A DNA stretch of 64,000 nt from Hyperoplus lanceolatus (GCA_026929865.2 CM049402.1:35231726-35295725); one strand, 5' to 3'. Shown: positions 1 to 21,990, counted from the stretch's first letter. Made by a program: numbers and translations. Notes: generated by a model from the sequence alone, not told the origin.

Positions 1-719
1 TGTGCGTGCGCGCAACTTTCTCAAACTGCAATGTATTGCTCTGTTTGAGATGTGAATGGGAGGGGGGGGGGTCATGGCTATGATTTTATAATGTAAAGCC
101 CTCTCTGCTGACTTTTTGTGTATGAAAAACAGGTGACTGACTATGAGTGACAGATGGTAACTCATGTGCTTTGACGGTGATTAGCCAATGAGATCCAGTA
201 GTTGTCATTGAGGGGCGGGGACATCAGTCAGTCAGAGCGTCTGCAGGGAAGTTGACTTTTTTTCTCTCTCCAAGTTATCGGAGCAAGAAGCCGCAGTATT
301 ATTATTTTACCGTGGAAATGTGCCTACTTAGTTTATGTGAATCACTTCTTTAAATAAATACAGTCTCCTACAAGTACAATACAACTTGCTGCCTCATTGT
401 GGAGCCTATCTGTGAACTGGAGGAGAGTTAGCAATCATGAATATTCACCCAGAAATAAAGCATGTTACAGGGGATTTGAAGGTCACAGGGAGAGAGGAGA
501 GAGATTAGGGGGACACCAGTTTGTAAACGCTGCCACACTGAGAAATACAGAGAGAGTTTTGTGGAGCTGATAATAGGCTTAATCAACTTTGTGTCAACTC
601 ATTTGGCGATGGCTTGAATGTAACCGACGTTCATTCATATGAAAAAGCTACGCATTATAGCTTTAAAATATCGATTTCATGTGATTTAGTAATCATGAGT
701 ATTTCACCAGGACAGCGCC

Positions 720-880
720 ACATACACACACACACACAAGCACATGCACACAGACAGACAGACAGACAGACAGACAGATGCACACACACATACACACACA
801 TACGCACAAGCACATGCACACGCACACAGACAGACAGACACACAGACGGACACACAGACAGAAAGACAGACAGACACAGC
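720..880. repeat. Compound CA / CAGA microsatellite
   Basis: Alternating ACAC, CAGACAGACAGA and CATACACA blocks; the inverted counterpart is 42045-42240. Confidence 0.85.
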
Positions 881-1351
881 AGTAGTGGTTAACAGTTGAT
901 CATTCACCACATCAACAGCAATACAAGCAGATAGATTGAGACGCATTTAAAATTCAGATACATTTCATGATTGTGTTTAGTTTGTTCATTAGAATGAACT
1001 ACACACAAGCAAAGGAGGAAATAGAACAGAGCAACATCACAACATTAAAATGCATGAGACACTGCATGTGAATGACGTCATTTTTTAACTTATAGAAATC
1101 ATCATGAAACTTTTACAGTTGATTACTGTAATTAAAACACTACACATTTTTTTTCATAAATTTGAATTTTTATAAAAAAGTTCAAATCTTTATTTCCTTT
1201 ACTACAGCACACTAGTGTCCAAAGTCTTTACCTAACAGATTTTGGATACTCACTTCATACAATTTATAAATACTATATTCTGAGGTCTTAAAAATGCACA
1301 TTTTGCACCAGCACTGTGTGACACAACACTGCATGAGAGGTGTAAACCACA

Positions 1352-1424
1352 GCTCTGTGTGTGTGTGTGGGAGAGTGTGCGTGTTGGAGTGTGTAAACGT
1401 GTGTGTGTGTATGTCACATCCTCA

Positions 1425-1459
<35 letters not shown>

Positions 1460-1460
1460 T
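1352..1460. repeat. TG then CA microsatellite pair
   Basis: GTGTGTGTGTGTG at 1355-1410 is followed by CACACACA at 1428-1458; potential hairpin. Confidence 0.8.
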
Positions 1461-1548
1461 GAGAACACAGTGACGTTTAATGTCAAAGTTGAATCAGTTC
1501 TAGTATCTCTACGTGCGCCAGGGCCGCCCATAAGGGGTAGAAAGTGTA

Positions 1549-1813
1549 AAAAGCAGTAGAAAAGCAGAATTGTTCAAAATGTTTCAGATTGAGCACAGCG
1601 GAGTGTAACTGTTTCAAACATAATCCATCCTATAAACCTTTGTGTGCCAAATGGTGACAAGATTGGGTTTTGATATGAAACAGTTTTGTCTGGATTATAT
1701 TTCCTGAGTCGTTCCACATGTACCTGCTACTTGTGTCTGGGTGTGGTTGTGAAAAGTATTTGGACCCCATGAAAAAACAGGTTGGGTACCTTTTGTAGTT
1801 ATTCTACATTCTT
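1549..1813. repeat. Direct repeat, copy 1, upstream of gene A
   Basis: AAAAGCAGTAGAAAAGCAG ... GGTTGGGTACCTTTTG; repeated at 3014-3281 with few differences. The B arm has one full copy (41620-41880) and a partial one (40920-41060). Confidence 0.75.
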
Positions 1814-3013
1814 TGACATAAGTCTTCAGGTTGACACGGCCAGCCAGGTCTGACCAGTTTTTCACAAACCTGGCCAATTGACCAACCAGCCGGGTCCTGT
1901 TTTTATCATTGTAACCACCAGGTTCCTGCTTTCTATATTGTTTCTAAAAATTAAAAATAAAAATAGACATAAAAAGTTCTTAATGCAAAGAAAGACACAA
2001 GGCACAAAGAAGTTGGAAATAACTGAAGGAACAGATTTATGTTCAAAGATTAAGAACTGTTTTGTAATAATTTCAGTAATGTTTTCAGTAATTTTGCAGT
2101 GATGAGAGCAGAATGAACTAAGCCTAAATGTTGCAACCAAATATAGGCCAACTTTATAGTTTTGAAGGGAATGTTGGTTTGGTTATTCATGTAGAGAACC
2201 GCCTTTTTTTCTTTTTTGTGTGAAGAATTCGTTGTTGATGTTAATTTTTAAGCGTTATTTATTTGAACAATATACCACCAAAAGATTTCCAATGATTTAT
2301 TGTCATGTGCAGAAATACAAAAAAGTGCAATATTTGGTGCAGCCAATTAGTGTAAATGTATCTTATACCAGAAACTAGTCGCATAGAAAATGTGCAAATT
2401 GTGAAAAGACTTTTAGTTTGCTTTAGTGGATACTAAAGAAGAACAATGTCTCTGTGTGAACTGATTATTTTGTAGAGATCTGCTGATCTGTTAAACAATT
2501 GTGTGAGTGGGAATCAAAATAAATTGGTCTGCTGAATGTACATGCTACTATTGTAAAATAATAAGCCCTTGCTCCCCCAACTGTCCATACAAATCCCTGG
2601 TTGATAAGATAGTTATTCTCTCTACAATTACATGTATGTGTTTATTGAGGGATGAGCGCATTGATACGAGTAAAGCATGGGTAAGGTGGGGGGGGGCATT
2701 GACTGGTTGTTAAGGCGATGGGGGGGTGTTGTTAAGGGAACGGGGGGGGGGGTGTTGTTAAGGCTGGGGGGGGGGGTGTGGTACCTGATACCAATCCTCA
2801 AGTATGAAGAACTCTTTGAATTAACTTGAAAAACGTCATGAGATCCAACGCTTACAGGAAATGAGAAAGAAAAAAACATGTCCACGTGCGTTGCCAGTGC
2901 CGATAGCTAAAGCAACACAAACAGCTTTCATAGCCTCGCCTCATTGCAGAATATTCAATATCTATTCAAAGTTGGGTGTTTACACAGAGCCGCGGCTCCA
3001 CGTAAGGCCATTT

Positions 3014-3281
3014 AAAAAGCAGTAGAAAAGCAGGAATGTTCAAAATGTTTCAGATTGAGCACAGCGGAGTGTAACTGTTTCAAACATAATCCATCCTATG
3101 AACCCTTTGTGTGCCAAATGGTGACAAGATTGGGTTTTGATATGAAACAGTTTTGGCTGGATTATATTTCCTGAGTCGTTCCACATGTACCTGCTACTTG
3201 TGTCTGGGTGTAGTTGTGAAAAGTATTTGGACCCCATGAAAAAACAGGTTGGGTACCTTTTGAAGTTCTTTTACATTCTTA
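3014..3281. repeat. Direct repeat, copy 2, upstream of gene A
   Basis: Second copy of 1549-1813, ending about 160 bp before the gene A start codon. Confidence 0.75.
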
Positions 3282-3386
3282 AAAACAGGACAGGCTAGTT
3301 ACTCTGTAATTTTCCTCCAATTGAGTGGGCAGGCCTGACATGCGCTACATGTTACAGGCATTGAGTTGAGACACACCCAGTGAAAA

Positions 3387-3393
3387 ATATAAG
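3387..3393 (+). promoter_or_regulatory. TATA-like box of gene A
   Basis: ATATAAG lies about 46 bp upstream of the ATG at 3439. The same box and surrounding sequence are conserved upstream of genes B and C, which supports a shared core promoter. The transcription start itself is not visible. Confidence 0.45.
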
Positions 3394-3438
3394 AGGTAAA
3401 CTCCTTCCCATCTCAGACTGACTGCAGCGCCCGCCGAC

Positions 3439-12858
<9,420 letters not shown>

Positions 12859-12869
<11 letters not shown>

Positions 12870-12912
12870 GGCCTCCTCCAATCAGCTGCTGCTGCTGTCG
12901 GACCAATCAGCT
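12859..12912 (+). CDS. Gene A exon 7: relic ZP tail exon with premature TAG
   Basis: The acceptor CTGTTTTCAG and donor GTGAGT are intact. The exon is homologous to the C tail exon at 49658-49730, but about 14 nt shorter at its start and 1 nt shorter inside. Spliced from an SRCR exon in phase 1 it reads Glu-Leu-Gly then TAG at 12867-12869. The stop lies about 43 nt before the last junction, inside the usual nonsense-mediated-decay grace distance. Confidence 0.5.
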
Positions 12913-12962
12913 GTGAGTATTTTCTGTTATTAAAACAAATCTGTTCTTCATTGAAACAAGCC

Positions 12963-13309
12963 CTGCGTTCCAAATCTCATACTCTTTATGCCACAAGTGG
13001 GACATACTTTTACTTGTTTATTTCATCATAACATGGCGCCTTGATCTTCTCCTTGCTTTTATATCCGTCTCATCCCTGTTTGTTTTCATACTGGGGCTCC
13101 GTTGATGCGACATCACTTATGGTGCGCACTGGATTGTGGGTCAGAATCGCCAAAATAGCATGCTGTTTTCAACACTTATAATCTCGCCTGATCTAGTAGG
13201 ACATCTGGGTATTTCTAACCATACTAAATCTGACCCCCAGAATCAGGACATCCTAAATATGTTTTCTACCATACTAAATAGTAGAAAGTATGGGGATTGG
13301 AACACAGCC
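12963..13309. mobile_element. MITE in last intron of gene A
   Basis: Ends CTGCGTTCCAAATC and GGATTGGAACACAG, 347 bp; the orthologous copy in gene B is 22611-22958, so it predates the duplication. hAT-like by its ends only. Confidence 0.6.
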
Positions 13310-13359
13310 ATGGTCTTTATGTTCTGATGAATAAATGTTTTCTCTGTTTGTGTCTTCAG

Positions 13360-13367
13360 GGTTTTGA
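13360..13367 (+). other. Gene A last exon start (becomes 3' UTR)
   Basis: The acceptor GTGTCTTCAG is followed by GGTTTTGA. In gene C the same exon supplies Trp-Phe-stop. In A translation has already ended upstream, so this is the beginning of the 3' UTR. No clear AATAAA follows closely; ATTAAA occurs near 13685. Confidence 0.45.
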
Positions 13368-13484
13368 GGAGCAGAAGACGACGTCACAGCTTTTTACTTT
13401 TTTCATTTTAATCATTAACAGAAAATCAACGCTGATCAATGTAATCAGATATAATCACTAGACGGGTTTACATGAATAATAATA

Positions 13485-13680
13485 ATAATATTAATAATGG
13501 ATTGGATTTATAAAGTGCTTTTCTAGGCACTCAAAGCGCTTTACAGGGTTCCAGGTACTATTCATTCACAGACAGTCATACTGGTGATGGAAGCGTGGCT
13601 GCCATTCAGCATCTACGGCCCCTCCGACCACCAGCTCAAGCATACAGCAGTCATACACATTCACACATGGACACTTATAT
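13485..13680 (-). mobile_element. 3' part of the ATT-tail SINE downstream of gene A
   Basis: AATAATAATAATATTAATAATGG then AAAGCGCTTTACAGGG and CGGCCCCTCCGACCACC as in 52335-52655; the tRNA head is missing. The B-arm counterpart is 22250-22445. Confidence 0.62.
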
Positions 13681-13727
13681 TCTGATTAAAACATTTTTTT
13701 CAAGACCAAAGCTAATCAAACCGTTCC

Positions 13728-13987
13728 ATTTAAAGTAAGGATTTGGGGACAAAATGGCAGTTGGGATAGAGATTCAAATCCAAATACCTCAACCGCTCCA
13801 CTTGTTCTCTTTGGTCCCTCCCCTATGGTCCCTCCCTGACACGCTCTACACCAACAACGTCGTGCCAAAGTGAATGGACAGTCCCAACAGCCAATAAGAA
13901 CAGAAAATCGGAGCCTCACTCTGATTGGTCAAAGTGCACTGCTCATGTTAACTTTGACCAATCAGAAATCACACTCCCCAGCTTTAA
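13728..13987. mobile_element. Copy of the TTAA MITE downstream of gene A
   Basis: Shares GACAGTCCCAACAGCCAATA and GACCAATCAGAAATCA with 4663-5152 and is bounded by TTTAAAG / CTTTAAA. Missing from the B arm at the same place. Confidence 0.58.
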
Positions 13988-14429
13988 ACCTTTTCATAAA
14001 CTGATCAAAAGAAAAATAGTTTGATGTAAATGAATTTAGCCGATTAGCTTCTGGCTATGTTGTTCTGAGCATGCTCACTAACTGGACCTCGTCGGATATA
14101 ACATTTTTAATTGAAACTATTTGATATTTTAGTCTCATCACAGGGATTGTGATGAAAGTCAGGAACAATTTACTCTTTAAACAAGCGCACAAAACATTTT
14201 TAAATATTTAAATTGGTCAACAGTCCGCCCTCACAAAAGCAAACGATGGCAGAACCACTTTGCACGTGTCACATTGATCATATTAAAGCTCCCATCTTAT
14301 ACACCTTTCGGTTCTATTATACACCATATTATATGGTCTTAAAGGTCCCTAATACGTTTTTCTTTAATTGTTTGCTGAAAAAAACTTTCAGATAATTTAT
14401 TGTACTATGCTGATGTTCAGCTACTCTCA

Positions 14430-15493
14430 GGGGCACTTTACACTGTGAAAACGTGACAGTTTTCCAGTTTTTGGTTTAAAAAAAAACCCCGTTCAGACAC
14501 AATTTATCTGACATCTTCACCCATACACATGTTTTCAGAGGAAACGGGCCGAAATCGCTGTAGAAGCAGTGTAGCAGCCATGCCAAGCCAATAGTCAGCT
14601 GTGACACAGCCTAGGAGATAGCTCTTCCAGTACAATTTGATGCATAAAACCTTACTGTAACCAAAAATGAATGCCACTAACGTTCATAAAGCGGTTGGTG
14701 TAAGCTTGGGGTTACAAGTATTGTAAATGACAAGCTTTCTGTCCTCTTATTTCACCGCATTGAACTCGTAAAAACAGAAGACTTGCTGATAGTAAAGGGG
14801 CTTCGTGAGCGGATACCTTCCTGTTAGTCGTACTTCAAAATAAAAGTCAACTCACGTGTGTCCAGTGAAATGCTATTAATGTTTAGCCAGTGAAATGCTT
14901 TTACTGTGAAGCCGTAGCCTTAATGCTCCTTTTGTTGAACAGTAACTTAACCGCTGCGCGCTGAACTATGGATAGTGTTTTTTAATGTAGAGAGAGCCGT
15001 GTCGCTGCCCTGGCATAGAAGCTACACACGTTTATTTGGCTAGAAAAACCGGCAGAGCACAAATCTTTCCCCAGACAAAGTGGCCGGTGGTCTCAATAAC
15101 TTACTAATCGCTTAGACTAAATTGGCGAGTGTTAGGCTATATTTTAGCCCTGCACGTCACTCTCCGCTGATCACAGTGATGGTGCCGTGGAGACACCGTT
15201 CATGTTGTCTTCTAACTTTATAACTCGCTTGTGTTGTGGGTATTTTGACAGCAAATGTTATAGACTACGCATGTGTGAGGGTGGAGCCGTGACGTCAGCG
15301 TTATCAGGGGAAATGGTTTCGGTGTTTACAGGAAACCAAAACCGTTAAGTTTTCCAAAAAATCCTCCCTGGGAGGTGATCTCAAAAACCTGCGGTTTCAT
15401 GCCTGCGTTTGCTGTTTTCCTGTAAATGATATAGTGCAACCGCGGGAATTTTTCCGCGTTTGCACCGTTTCGTGTTGTCGTGTAAAGTGCCCC
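14430..15493. mobile_element. DNA element with GGGGCACTTTACAC termini
   Basis: Ends GGGGCACTTTACAC and TGTAAAGTGCCCC, 1.06 kb, noncoding; contains an inner inverted pair (TTTTCCAGTTTTTGG / GTTTTCCAAAAAATC). Flanked by TCA on both sides. Not present in the B arm. Confidence 0.65.
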
Positions 15494-15499
15494 TCACAA

Positions 15500-15862
15500 T
15501 GGCCTATTTTTTAAAAAGAGCTGCAGCTCCCCTCGTAAGTATACAATCTTTGAGCTGCCCCCGCCCCCTGTCCGGAAGCGAAGCCAGATACGCCTCGCCC
15601 TCTGTCTGTCAGGGTCGTGGACCAATAAGAAATAGGGGTGTGGGCTGCACAGTGGAAGCTTCTGGCTTTCCAGTTTGTGAGGTCAGAAAAGGGGAAAATT
15701 CTGACTGGAGTATATTGGGGGGGAGTTTCAGAAAGGGGGAGAGTGAGAAAAGGAGAGATTGTTATTTTTTTTTATATTTTGGCAGTCTCTAGGCACACCG
15801 TGGACCCATGGATATGTTAGAACACATTTAAAAAGTGCATTTAGCATAATATGTGACCTTTA
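15500..15862. repeat. Repeat related to 26520-26960
   Basis: Contains GGACCAATAAGAAATAGGGG, TGACTGGAGTATATTGG and CACACCGTGGAC, matching the gene B repeat in reverse orientation. Noncoding. Confidence 0.55.
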
Positions 15863-15869
15863 ACCTTTA

Positions 15870-16348
15870 GCTATGGGTAATTCCCATTGAGACCGGGGTC
15901 TCTTTTTCATTTCATTTATTTGTTCACGGCTCTCGGCCACAGCACATGGCATGGAGCACAACAATCAAACCAAATCAAATCAAATCAAAACAAAACAATG
16001 GTGCACGGCAAGGGCCAAAACAAAAAGACTACTTAAACATTGGACGGACATTGTTTAGAAAGGCGCCTGTTTTAGCTTTTGGATTATTTCACCTCAAAAG
16101 CAAAATCAGTTTGAACATAGAAGGCACATTAACATAATCTCAAGGGAGACCTGTTCCCTTGTACACATTACCATGGACACACACATTCATACACCGATAG
16201 CAGGCTAACTATCGACATTCACACGAGGCAAGGTGGGTGAAGTATCTTGTCCAAGGACACAACAACCATGACACAAGTGGCAGGGCGGGAATCGAACCAC
16301 CAACCCTTAGATTAATTGGCCGACCCGCTCTACCACCTGAGTCGTCCC
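15870..16348 (-). mobile_element. tRNA-derived SINE interrupted by another repeat
   Basis: Head on the right (GGGACGACTCAGGTGGTAGA on the minus strand). The 3' body is split by about 220 bp (15918-16139) carrying a CAAATCAAATCAAATC stretch. Confidence 0.6.
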
Positions 16349-16730
16349 AATTGAACACTTTTGGCATCATAACATCTGATCCATTCATTGTATTAAACGT
16401 CCATGTAAACAGTAAAGTTTGAATCTGCAAACTGAATTGATTCATTCGGTTTGAAGAAATAGTATCCATGTTATTAATCAATCAATTCTTATAAACAGTG
16501 TGAAATCAACAACACTTAAAGCTGATTATTAATTGTATTTTTGTGATGATTAAACAAAAATAAAATATATATATTGCACCTTCCATTGAGTCTGTTTTGT
16601 ATTATGTATTAAGCATGTACGTATGTATCAGTGGCGTGGCGTGGGGATTTTTTTTGAGGAAGCTAAGTGAGACAACACCTTTAATCTACATGTGTATTGG
16701 AAGGTGGGGGACAGAAAATAGTAGGCTATC

Positions 16731-16733
<3 letters not shown>

Positions 16734-16790
<57 letters not shown>
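16734..16790. repeat. CT microsatellite
   Basis: Uninterrupted TC units in the spacer. Confidence 0.9.
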
Positions 16791-16795
<5 letters not shown>

Positions 16796-17071
16796 TCATT
16801 TTATTAAATTACAACACTACTTAAGACAACCCAGAACAACTTCAGTGGATATGCAGCACCAATGCAACTTGATCCAAGCACAATTAGAATAAAATAACAC
16901 AAAGCATAACACACATAGCTACACGGACAGTTCATGTTACTAATCATGTATTGTAATGAAATGTATTATTTAACCTTTTGTTATTACTGTTATCACTTTA
17001 CCATGTATTTTATATATATTCTTTCTTGGAAAAGTACTATGCAAGATTGATGTCAAGCACTTAATATGCAT

Positions 17072-17102
<31 letters not shown>

Positions 17103-17164
17103 GTATGTTATTTGTATTATATATATTTTCATTTTTTTATGTTAAGAATATGTTTTACTGTATT

Positions 17165-17250
17165 TTTTGTTTGTAAGGACCCTCTTGAAAACGAGATGGT
17201 TTCATCTCAAGGGGTTATCCTAATAAAATTAAATTAAATTAAATTAAACA
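17165..17250 (+). repeat. 3' end of a LINE with AAATT tail
   Basis: GGACCCTCTTGAAAACGAGA...TCAAGGGGTTATCC then AATAAAATTAAATTAAATTA; a hairpin-like end and pentanucleotide tail. Confidence 0.55.
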
Positions 17251-17288
17251 GCAAAGCTGCACCGGGAGAAGGTGTGTATTTTACTCAC

Positions 17289-17494
17289 TATTTGTAGAGG
17301 AAGGCCATTAGCTGAAGTTTGCCGCTACCAGCTAGCCACTCGGTGCGGACATAGTTCTCCTCACTGAAAGTGCGATAAACTTTATTTCTCTCCACACGCA
17401 TTGGCCTGCCGTCAGATCTGATTTTTAATGGCTCCTCAATTGGCCGTTTGGTAAAATAATTTGTTACTAGATACTCAAAATCTCCACCCTCCAT
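17289..17494 (-). pseudogene. Exon-like ORF resembling the N-terminus of ZMYM/hAT-type proteins
   Basis: From MEGGDFEYLVTNYF it reads 68 codons, then a GTGAGT donor (17288-17283) inside the last codon. The pattern FEYLVTNYF...DGRP...FSEENYVRTEWLAGS resembles the start of TTF-type zinc-finger, hAT-derived proteins of fish. No partner exon was recognised, so it is probably a transposon-derived fragment. It lies alone in the A/B spacer. Confidence 0.35.
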
Positions 17495-17827
17495 AGCTGT
17501 TCTTGCTAATATGATAACAATGCTAACATGCTTAAACATGCTTGTTACATGTAATTTATGATCATCAAAGGGAAATATGAGACTGTTTCAGAAATATTTC
17601 AAAGTTCCTCGTAGCACCTTTAAAGTCCAAACTTCCTCTTGGTCTTACTGGCTACATGTAGCTCGTTATGCTATGCTATCGTTATGCTATCGCTAATGAT
17701 GCTGCTATGACCAACACATTACCAGTCCAGGGTCTAAATGCTAATATCCTGTGAATGGAGCATTAACTGTTAAGTGAACTTAATAAGTCTAGCTGAGGAC
17801 TGTGTTAATGGCTGGCTTTTAAACGAC

Positions 17828-17828
<1 letters not shown>

Positions 17829-17869
<41 letters not shown>

Positions 17870-17916
17870 TGTGTGTGTGTGTGTGTGTGTGCGCGTGTGT
17901 GTGTGTGTGTGTGTGT

Positions 17917-17963
<47 letters not shown>

Positions 17964-17970
17964 GGGGGGG
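17829..17970. repeat. GA-TG-G compound microsatellite
   Basis: GA units, then GT units with few breaks, then ten G. Confidence 0.88.
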
Positions 17971-19057
17971 TTGACACTGTGTGTGTGTTAAAGTGTTTGT
18001 CACAGTGTGTGAGAGAGAGATAGACAGAGAGATAGACAGAGAGAGAGAGAGAGAGAGAAAGAGACAGAGGGAGAGAGGGAGAGAGAGAACGATTTGAAGA
18101 AATTAAAATAGCCCCTTACAGCCTATGATAGCCATCGTTACGTTTTCACACTATTAAGACAGCACCGGTCTGTGTGACTGTGGACACAATTAACTGTTCT
18201 AAAGTTAAAGACACATTTAGAGATGGAGAGAGTGTTTAAGTTAAAGCCGGGAGCATTTAGCTGATAAGAGTTAATGGTCTGGTGCAAAGCCTGGACACTG
18301 GTAATGAACCTGCTCTTTGTCCGTCACTGTAAAGCTTAAAGGGGTTAGATTTCTCTATCAACAAGGCTTTAAAGATATAGCGCGTAACTTTTTTTTACAT
18401 ATTAATTAAGAGTCGGTTACATTCAAGCCATCGCCAAAACGAGTTGACACAAAGTTGATTAAGCCTATCAGCTCCACAAAACTCTCCCTGTATTTCTCAG
18501 TATGGCAGCGTTTACAAACTGGTGTGTCCCCACCCTTCCCCACCCCCCGACACTGGTGCAGGAGCTCAGAAAAATCCCAAGAAGAGCCCAAGAAATGTTT
18601 CAGTTGTTGATTCTACTGCTAAGAAGAAAAAACCTGGACGTACAGCAGAAGGTATAAAATCCATGTGCCATCACTGAAGGCTTTACCTCATGTAGATGGC
18701 GATGCACCGACAGTGTTGTTGTTATTACTCAGAATTCCTCATGGGGGGAGACAGAAGTTACGCACTGTAGCTTTAAATTAAATCCGATTGCGCATTAAAA
18801 GATGTAGGATACTGTGCCAATACATGATGTCAAAAGCAGTTTGCCCAAAATTAACAGAATGTCGGTTTGTGTAAAGCTTATCAGTTAAATTTTCCATATA
18901 CATGAAGTTACGCACTGTAGTTTTAATTCATAATTTTAACCATAATTCATATACATTTACTTTAAAGGTATTTGAAACCAAAAACCCGTTAATGTCTCCT
19001 ACACTGTGTAAGGGCCTAATGTCTGCCATAAAGCTCTCTGAGGTGGGAGTGCTGACA

Positions 19058-19159
<102 letters not shown>

Positions 19160-19292
19160 AGCAGCGTGAAAGAAGAATGTGATTTTAAGGAGGAGGTTTC
19201 AGACGAACAGTTTAAATGGCCGTCCAGTGAAAAATGAATGGTTTGATCATTTGGGAAAATATGCAGATTACTACACTCCCTTTAGTTAACCT

Positions 19293-19294
19293 GT

Positions 19295-19350
<56 letters not shown>

Positions 19351-19387
19351 TCTCTCTCTCTCTATATGTGTGCGTGCGTATGTGTGT

Positions 19388-19418
<31 letters not shown>

Positions 19419-19475
19419 AGTGTGTGTGTGTGTGTGTATGTCTCTCTCTATATGTGTGCGTGCGTATGTGTGTGA
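19293..19475. repeat. Compound GT/TC microsatellite with internal duplication
   Basis: GT tract, TCTCTCTC, TATGTGTGCGTGCGTATGTG, then the same series again. Confidence 0.85.
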
Positions 19476-20217
19476 GGGTGCTTCCTACGTTTCTTATTTG
19501 CAGAAGTTGAATTTTCCATAATTGTTTTTTTTTTTTGTAAAATGAAAATATAATTTTGTTCCTCTGATGATCATAAATTACCTTTTAAAAAAACAAATGC
19601 CGCTTGGGAACATAAAAGGTGCAGTCAGTGATTCTGGAGAACGCTGTGTGTGTGTCTCTATGTGTGTGTGTGTGTCTGTGTCTGTGTTTGTCTAGTCTGT
19701 GTTGTCACTTGTTGCTGCCTGAGTATTTTCGTTTTTAAAGGTGCAGTCAGTGATTCTGGAGAACGCTTGTTGTCAAAATCACTTTCTGTCAAAATCAGTG
19801 AATATCTCCTCATGATCCGCTACCTGTCTGTACTGTAAAGTTAACTTGTATGTAAACAAAGGGCCACCGTAGCTAGCAACATGCCCATTTACAGAGCCTA
19901 GGCCTTACTGTGTGTGTAGTGGGGGAAAAAAATCCACTAATACACAGCCTGATTTGGACAACAAGCGTTCCCCAGAATCGCTGACTTCACCTTTAATAAT
20001 GTGTTTAAAATGTTAAATAGACTCAATAAAGAACTGTTAACACCTTCCAATATAGGCGGCCATTTTATAAAATTATTGATCAATTGTGTAAGATATGAAA
20101 TCAATCAAACTGTTGCCCTGGTAACCTCAGAGCACTCCACGGCATAATTAAAGAAAACCTCCAACAGATCCAATTTAAGATTAGTGTCTATGAAGAATGT
20201 TTGCAGGTCCTTTAGGT

Positions 20218-20390
20218 AACACACACACTCACACACACATATGCAGGTGCACACACACACACACACACACACAGGTACGCACCCACAGGCAGGTGCATAT
20301 ACACACACATAATCATACACACACACACACACATGCACAAGGTAGGCACGTGCAGGCAGGTGCACACACAAATAATCACACACACAAAAT

Positions 20391-20425
<35 letters not shown>
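20218..20425. repeat. Interrupted CA microsatellite
   Basis: CA blocks separated by GCAGGTGCA-type spacers. Confidence 0.85.
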
Positions 20426-20750
20426 CTTCTATTTCCTTTTTAACTCGAGAACACTGCAGGTTAATAGCATTTTAACTTATAGATATCTTCATGAAACTTT
20501 TTCAAGCCTTTTCTAAATGTATAAATCAAAAAGTGCTATGTACAGGTTTTAAAAATGTATTTTCATCATGTTTTTAAGAGCAAAATGTCCCCTTGTGTAG
20601 TTACAGAACTGCTGGACTACCTTCAACCCAATAAGACTGGCTAAATGCGTTTTCTTTGCAGTAGCGCCACCTAGTGGTGTGCATGTTTATCTTTTATTTG
20701 TTGTATGCATAGAGTGCAGGGGCCTGTACTCGCCCTGCTAGTGAGGAGAG

Positions 20751-21306
20751 TCCAGCTGCAGCCCCGGAGACAAACACCCTGGCGTGACAACAACACCCAG
20801 GCGTGACGGAAGCAACTGTGGTGTGACGGACGTGATTTTTGACTATTTAGCTTCCATGACATGTCTGCTACGTCACTCATTTGCCCTATCCCTAACCCTA
20901 ACCACCCAGCTGTAATGCCTGAACCTAATCGCCAAAACAATATAAATAACACAAACTTAGTAGCCTATCGGTCTGCGGTCTTGTTATTGTTCGACGTGAC
21001 GTACTCAAGATGGCCGCCACGGTGTTCCGTCAATGTTCTATCTATATTCTAACCTCTCCCTGTCCCCTTGCCCTATCCCTAACCACCCAGCTGTGATGCC
21101 TGAACCTAATCGCCAAAACAATATAAATAACACAAACGTAGTATCGGTCTGCTGTCTTGTTATTGTTTGACGTTGTTTACAACTTAGGAGTTTATGACGT
21201 TGCAAAAATAAAATCTACAGGTAACGTCCGTCACAGCACAGTTACTTCCGTCACGCCTGGGTGTTGTTGTCACGCCAGGGTGTTTGTCTCCGGGGCTGCA
21301 GCTGGA
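20751..21306. mobile_element. MITE with about 80-bp inverted repeats in the spacer
   Basis: Ends TCCAGCTGCAGCCCCGGAGA and reverse complement. The interior holds a tandem duplication of an ACCCAGCTGTGATGCCTGAA-type unit at 20880-21000 and 21067-21170. A fragment of the same unit is at 51655-51730. Confidence 0.72.
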
Positions 21307-21813
21307 TACTATTGGTGCTAGTTGGTTTATCACACTGACTCACGATTTGGTTTGTGGACCCACGTTTATGCTGAGAAAAATGTATATATTATAAACCTGT
21401 TCAAAATCCGTAGGGTTCCCTGACCAACTTGGGAACCGCGTTGCTCTGCATAACGCATACGTACCATGGCTAGTCATTGGATGCTCTTAGAACTCGCTGT
21501 GGTTGGGCCTTGATACATACACGCTTAATACATAATACACAAGTAAAAAGCTTCGACTCAGGTACAAAACAGACTCAATGAAAAATGTAATATATTCATA
21601 TATTTCTTTATTTTTGTTCAATTATCAGAAAAATTAAAAATAATTATCGTCAAGTTGTGTTGATTTCACACTGTTTATAAGACTTGATTGATTGATAACA
21701 TGGATAATATCTCTCCAAACCGAATGAATTAATTCAGTTTGCAGATTCAAACTTTACTGGTTACATGGACGTTTAATACAATGAATGGATCAGATAGTAA
21801 AATGCCCAAATCT

Positions 21814-21990
21814 GGGGCGCTCCGGTGGCTTAGTGGATAGAGCGCGTACCATATTGGCTCCAGCCTTCGTTGCAGTGGTCGTGGGTTCAAATCTGACCCG
21901 TGGACCTTTACTGCAGGTCATCCCCTCTCTCTCTGTCTCCCCATTTCAACTCTGTACTTTCTAATAAAGATTGAAAATGCCAAAAAAATA
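21814..21990 (+). mobile_element. tRNA-derived SINE (gene B downstream flank)
   Basis: tRNA-like head with A box TGGCTTAGTGGATAGAGC and B box GGTTCAAATC, followed by an unrelated body and A-rich tail. Confidence 0.68.

Noticed and set aside
21814-21880. tRNA gene
   Set aside because: The A and B boxes are there, but the cloverleaf is not kept and the sequence continues into a SINE body; the same applies to the other tRNA-like heads.
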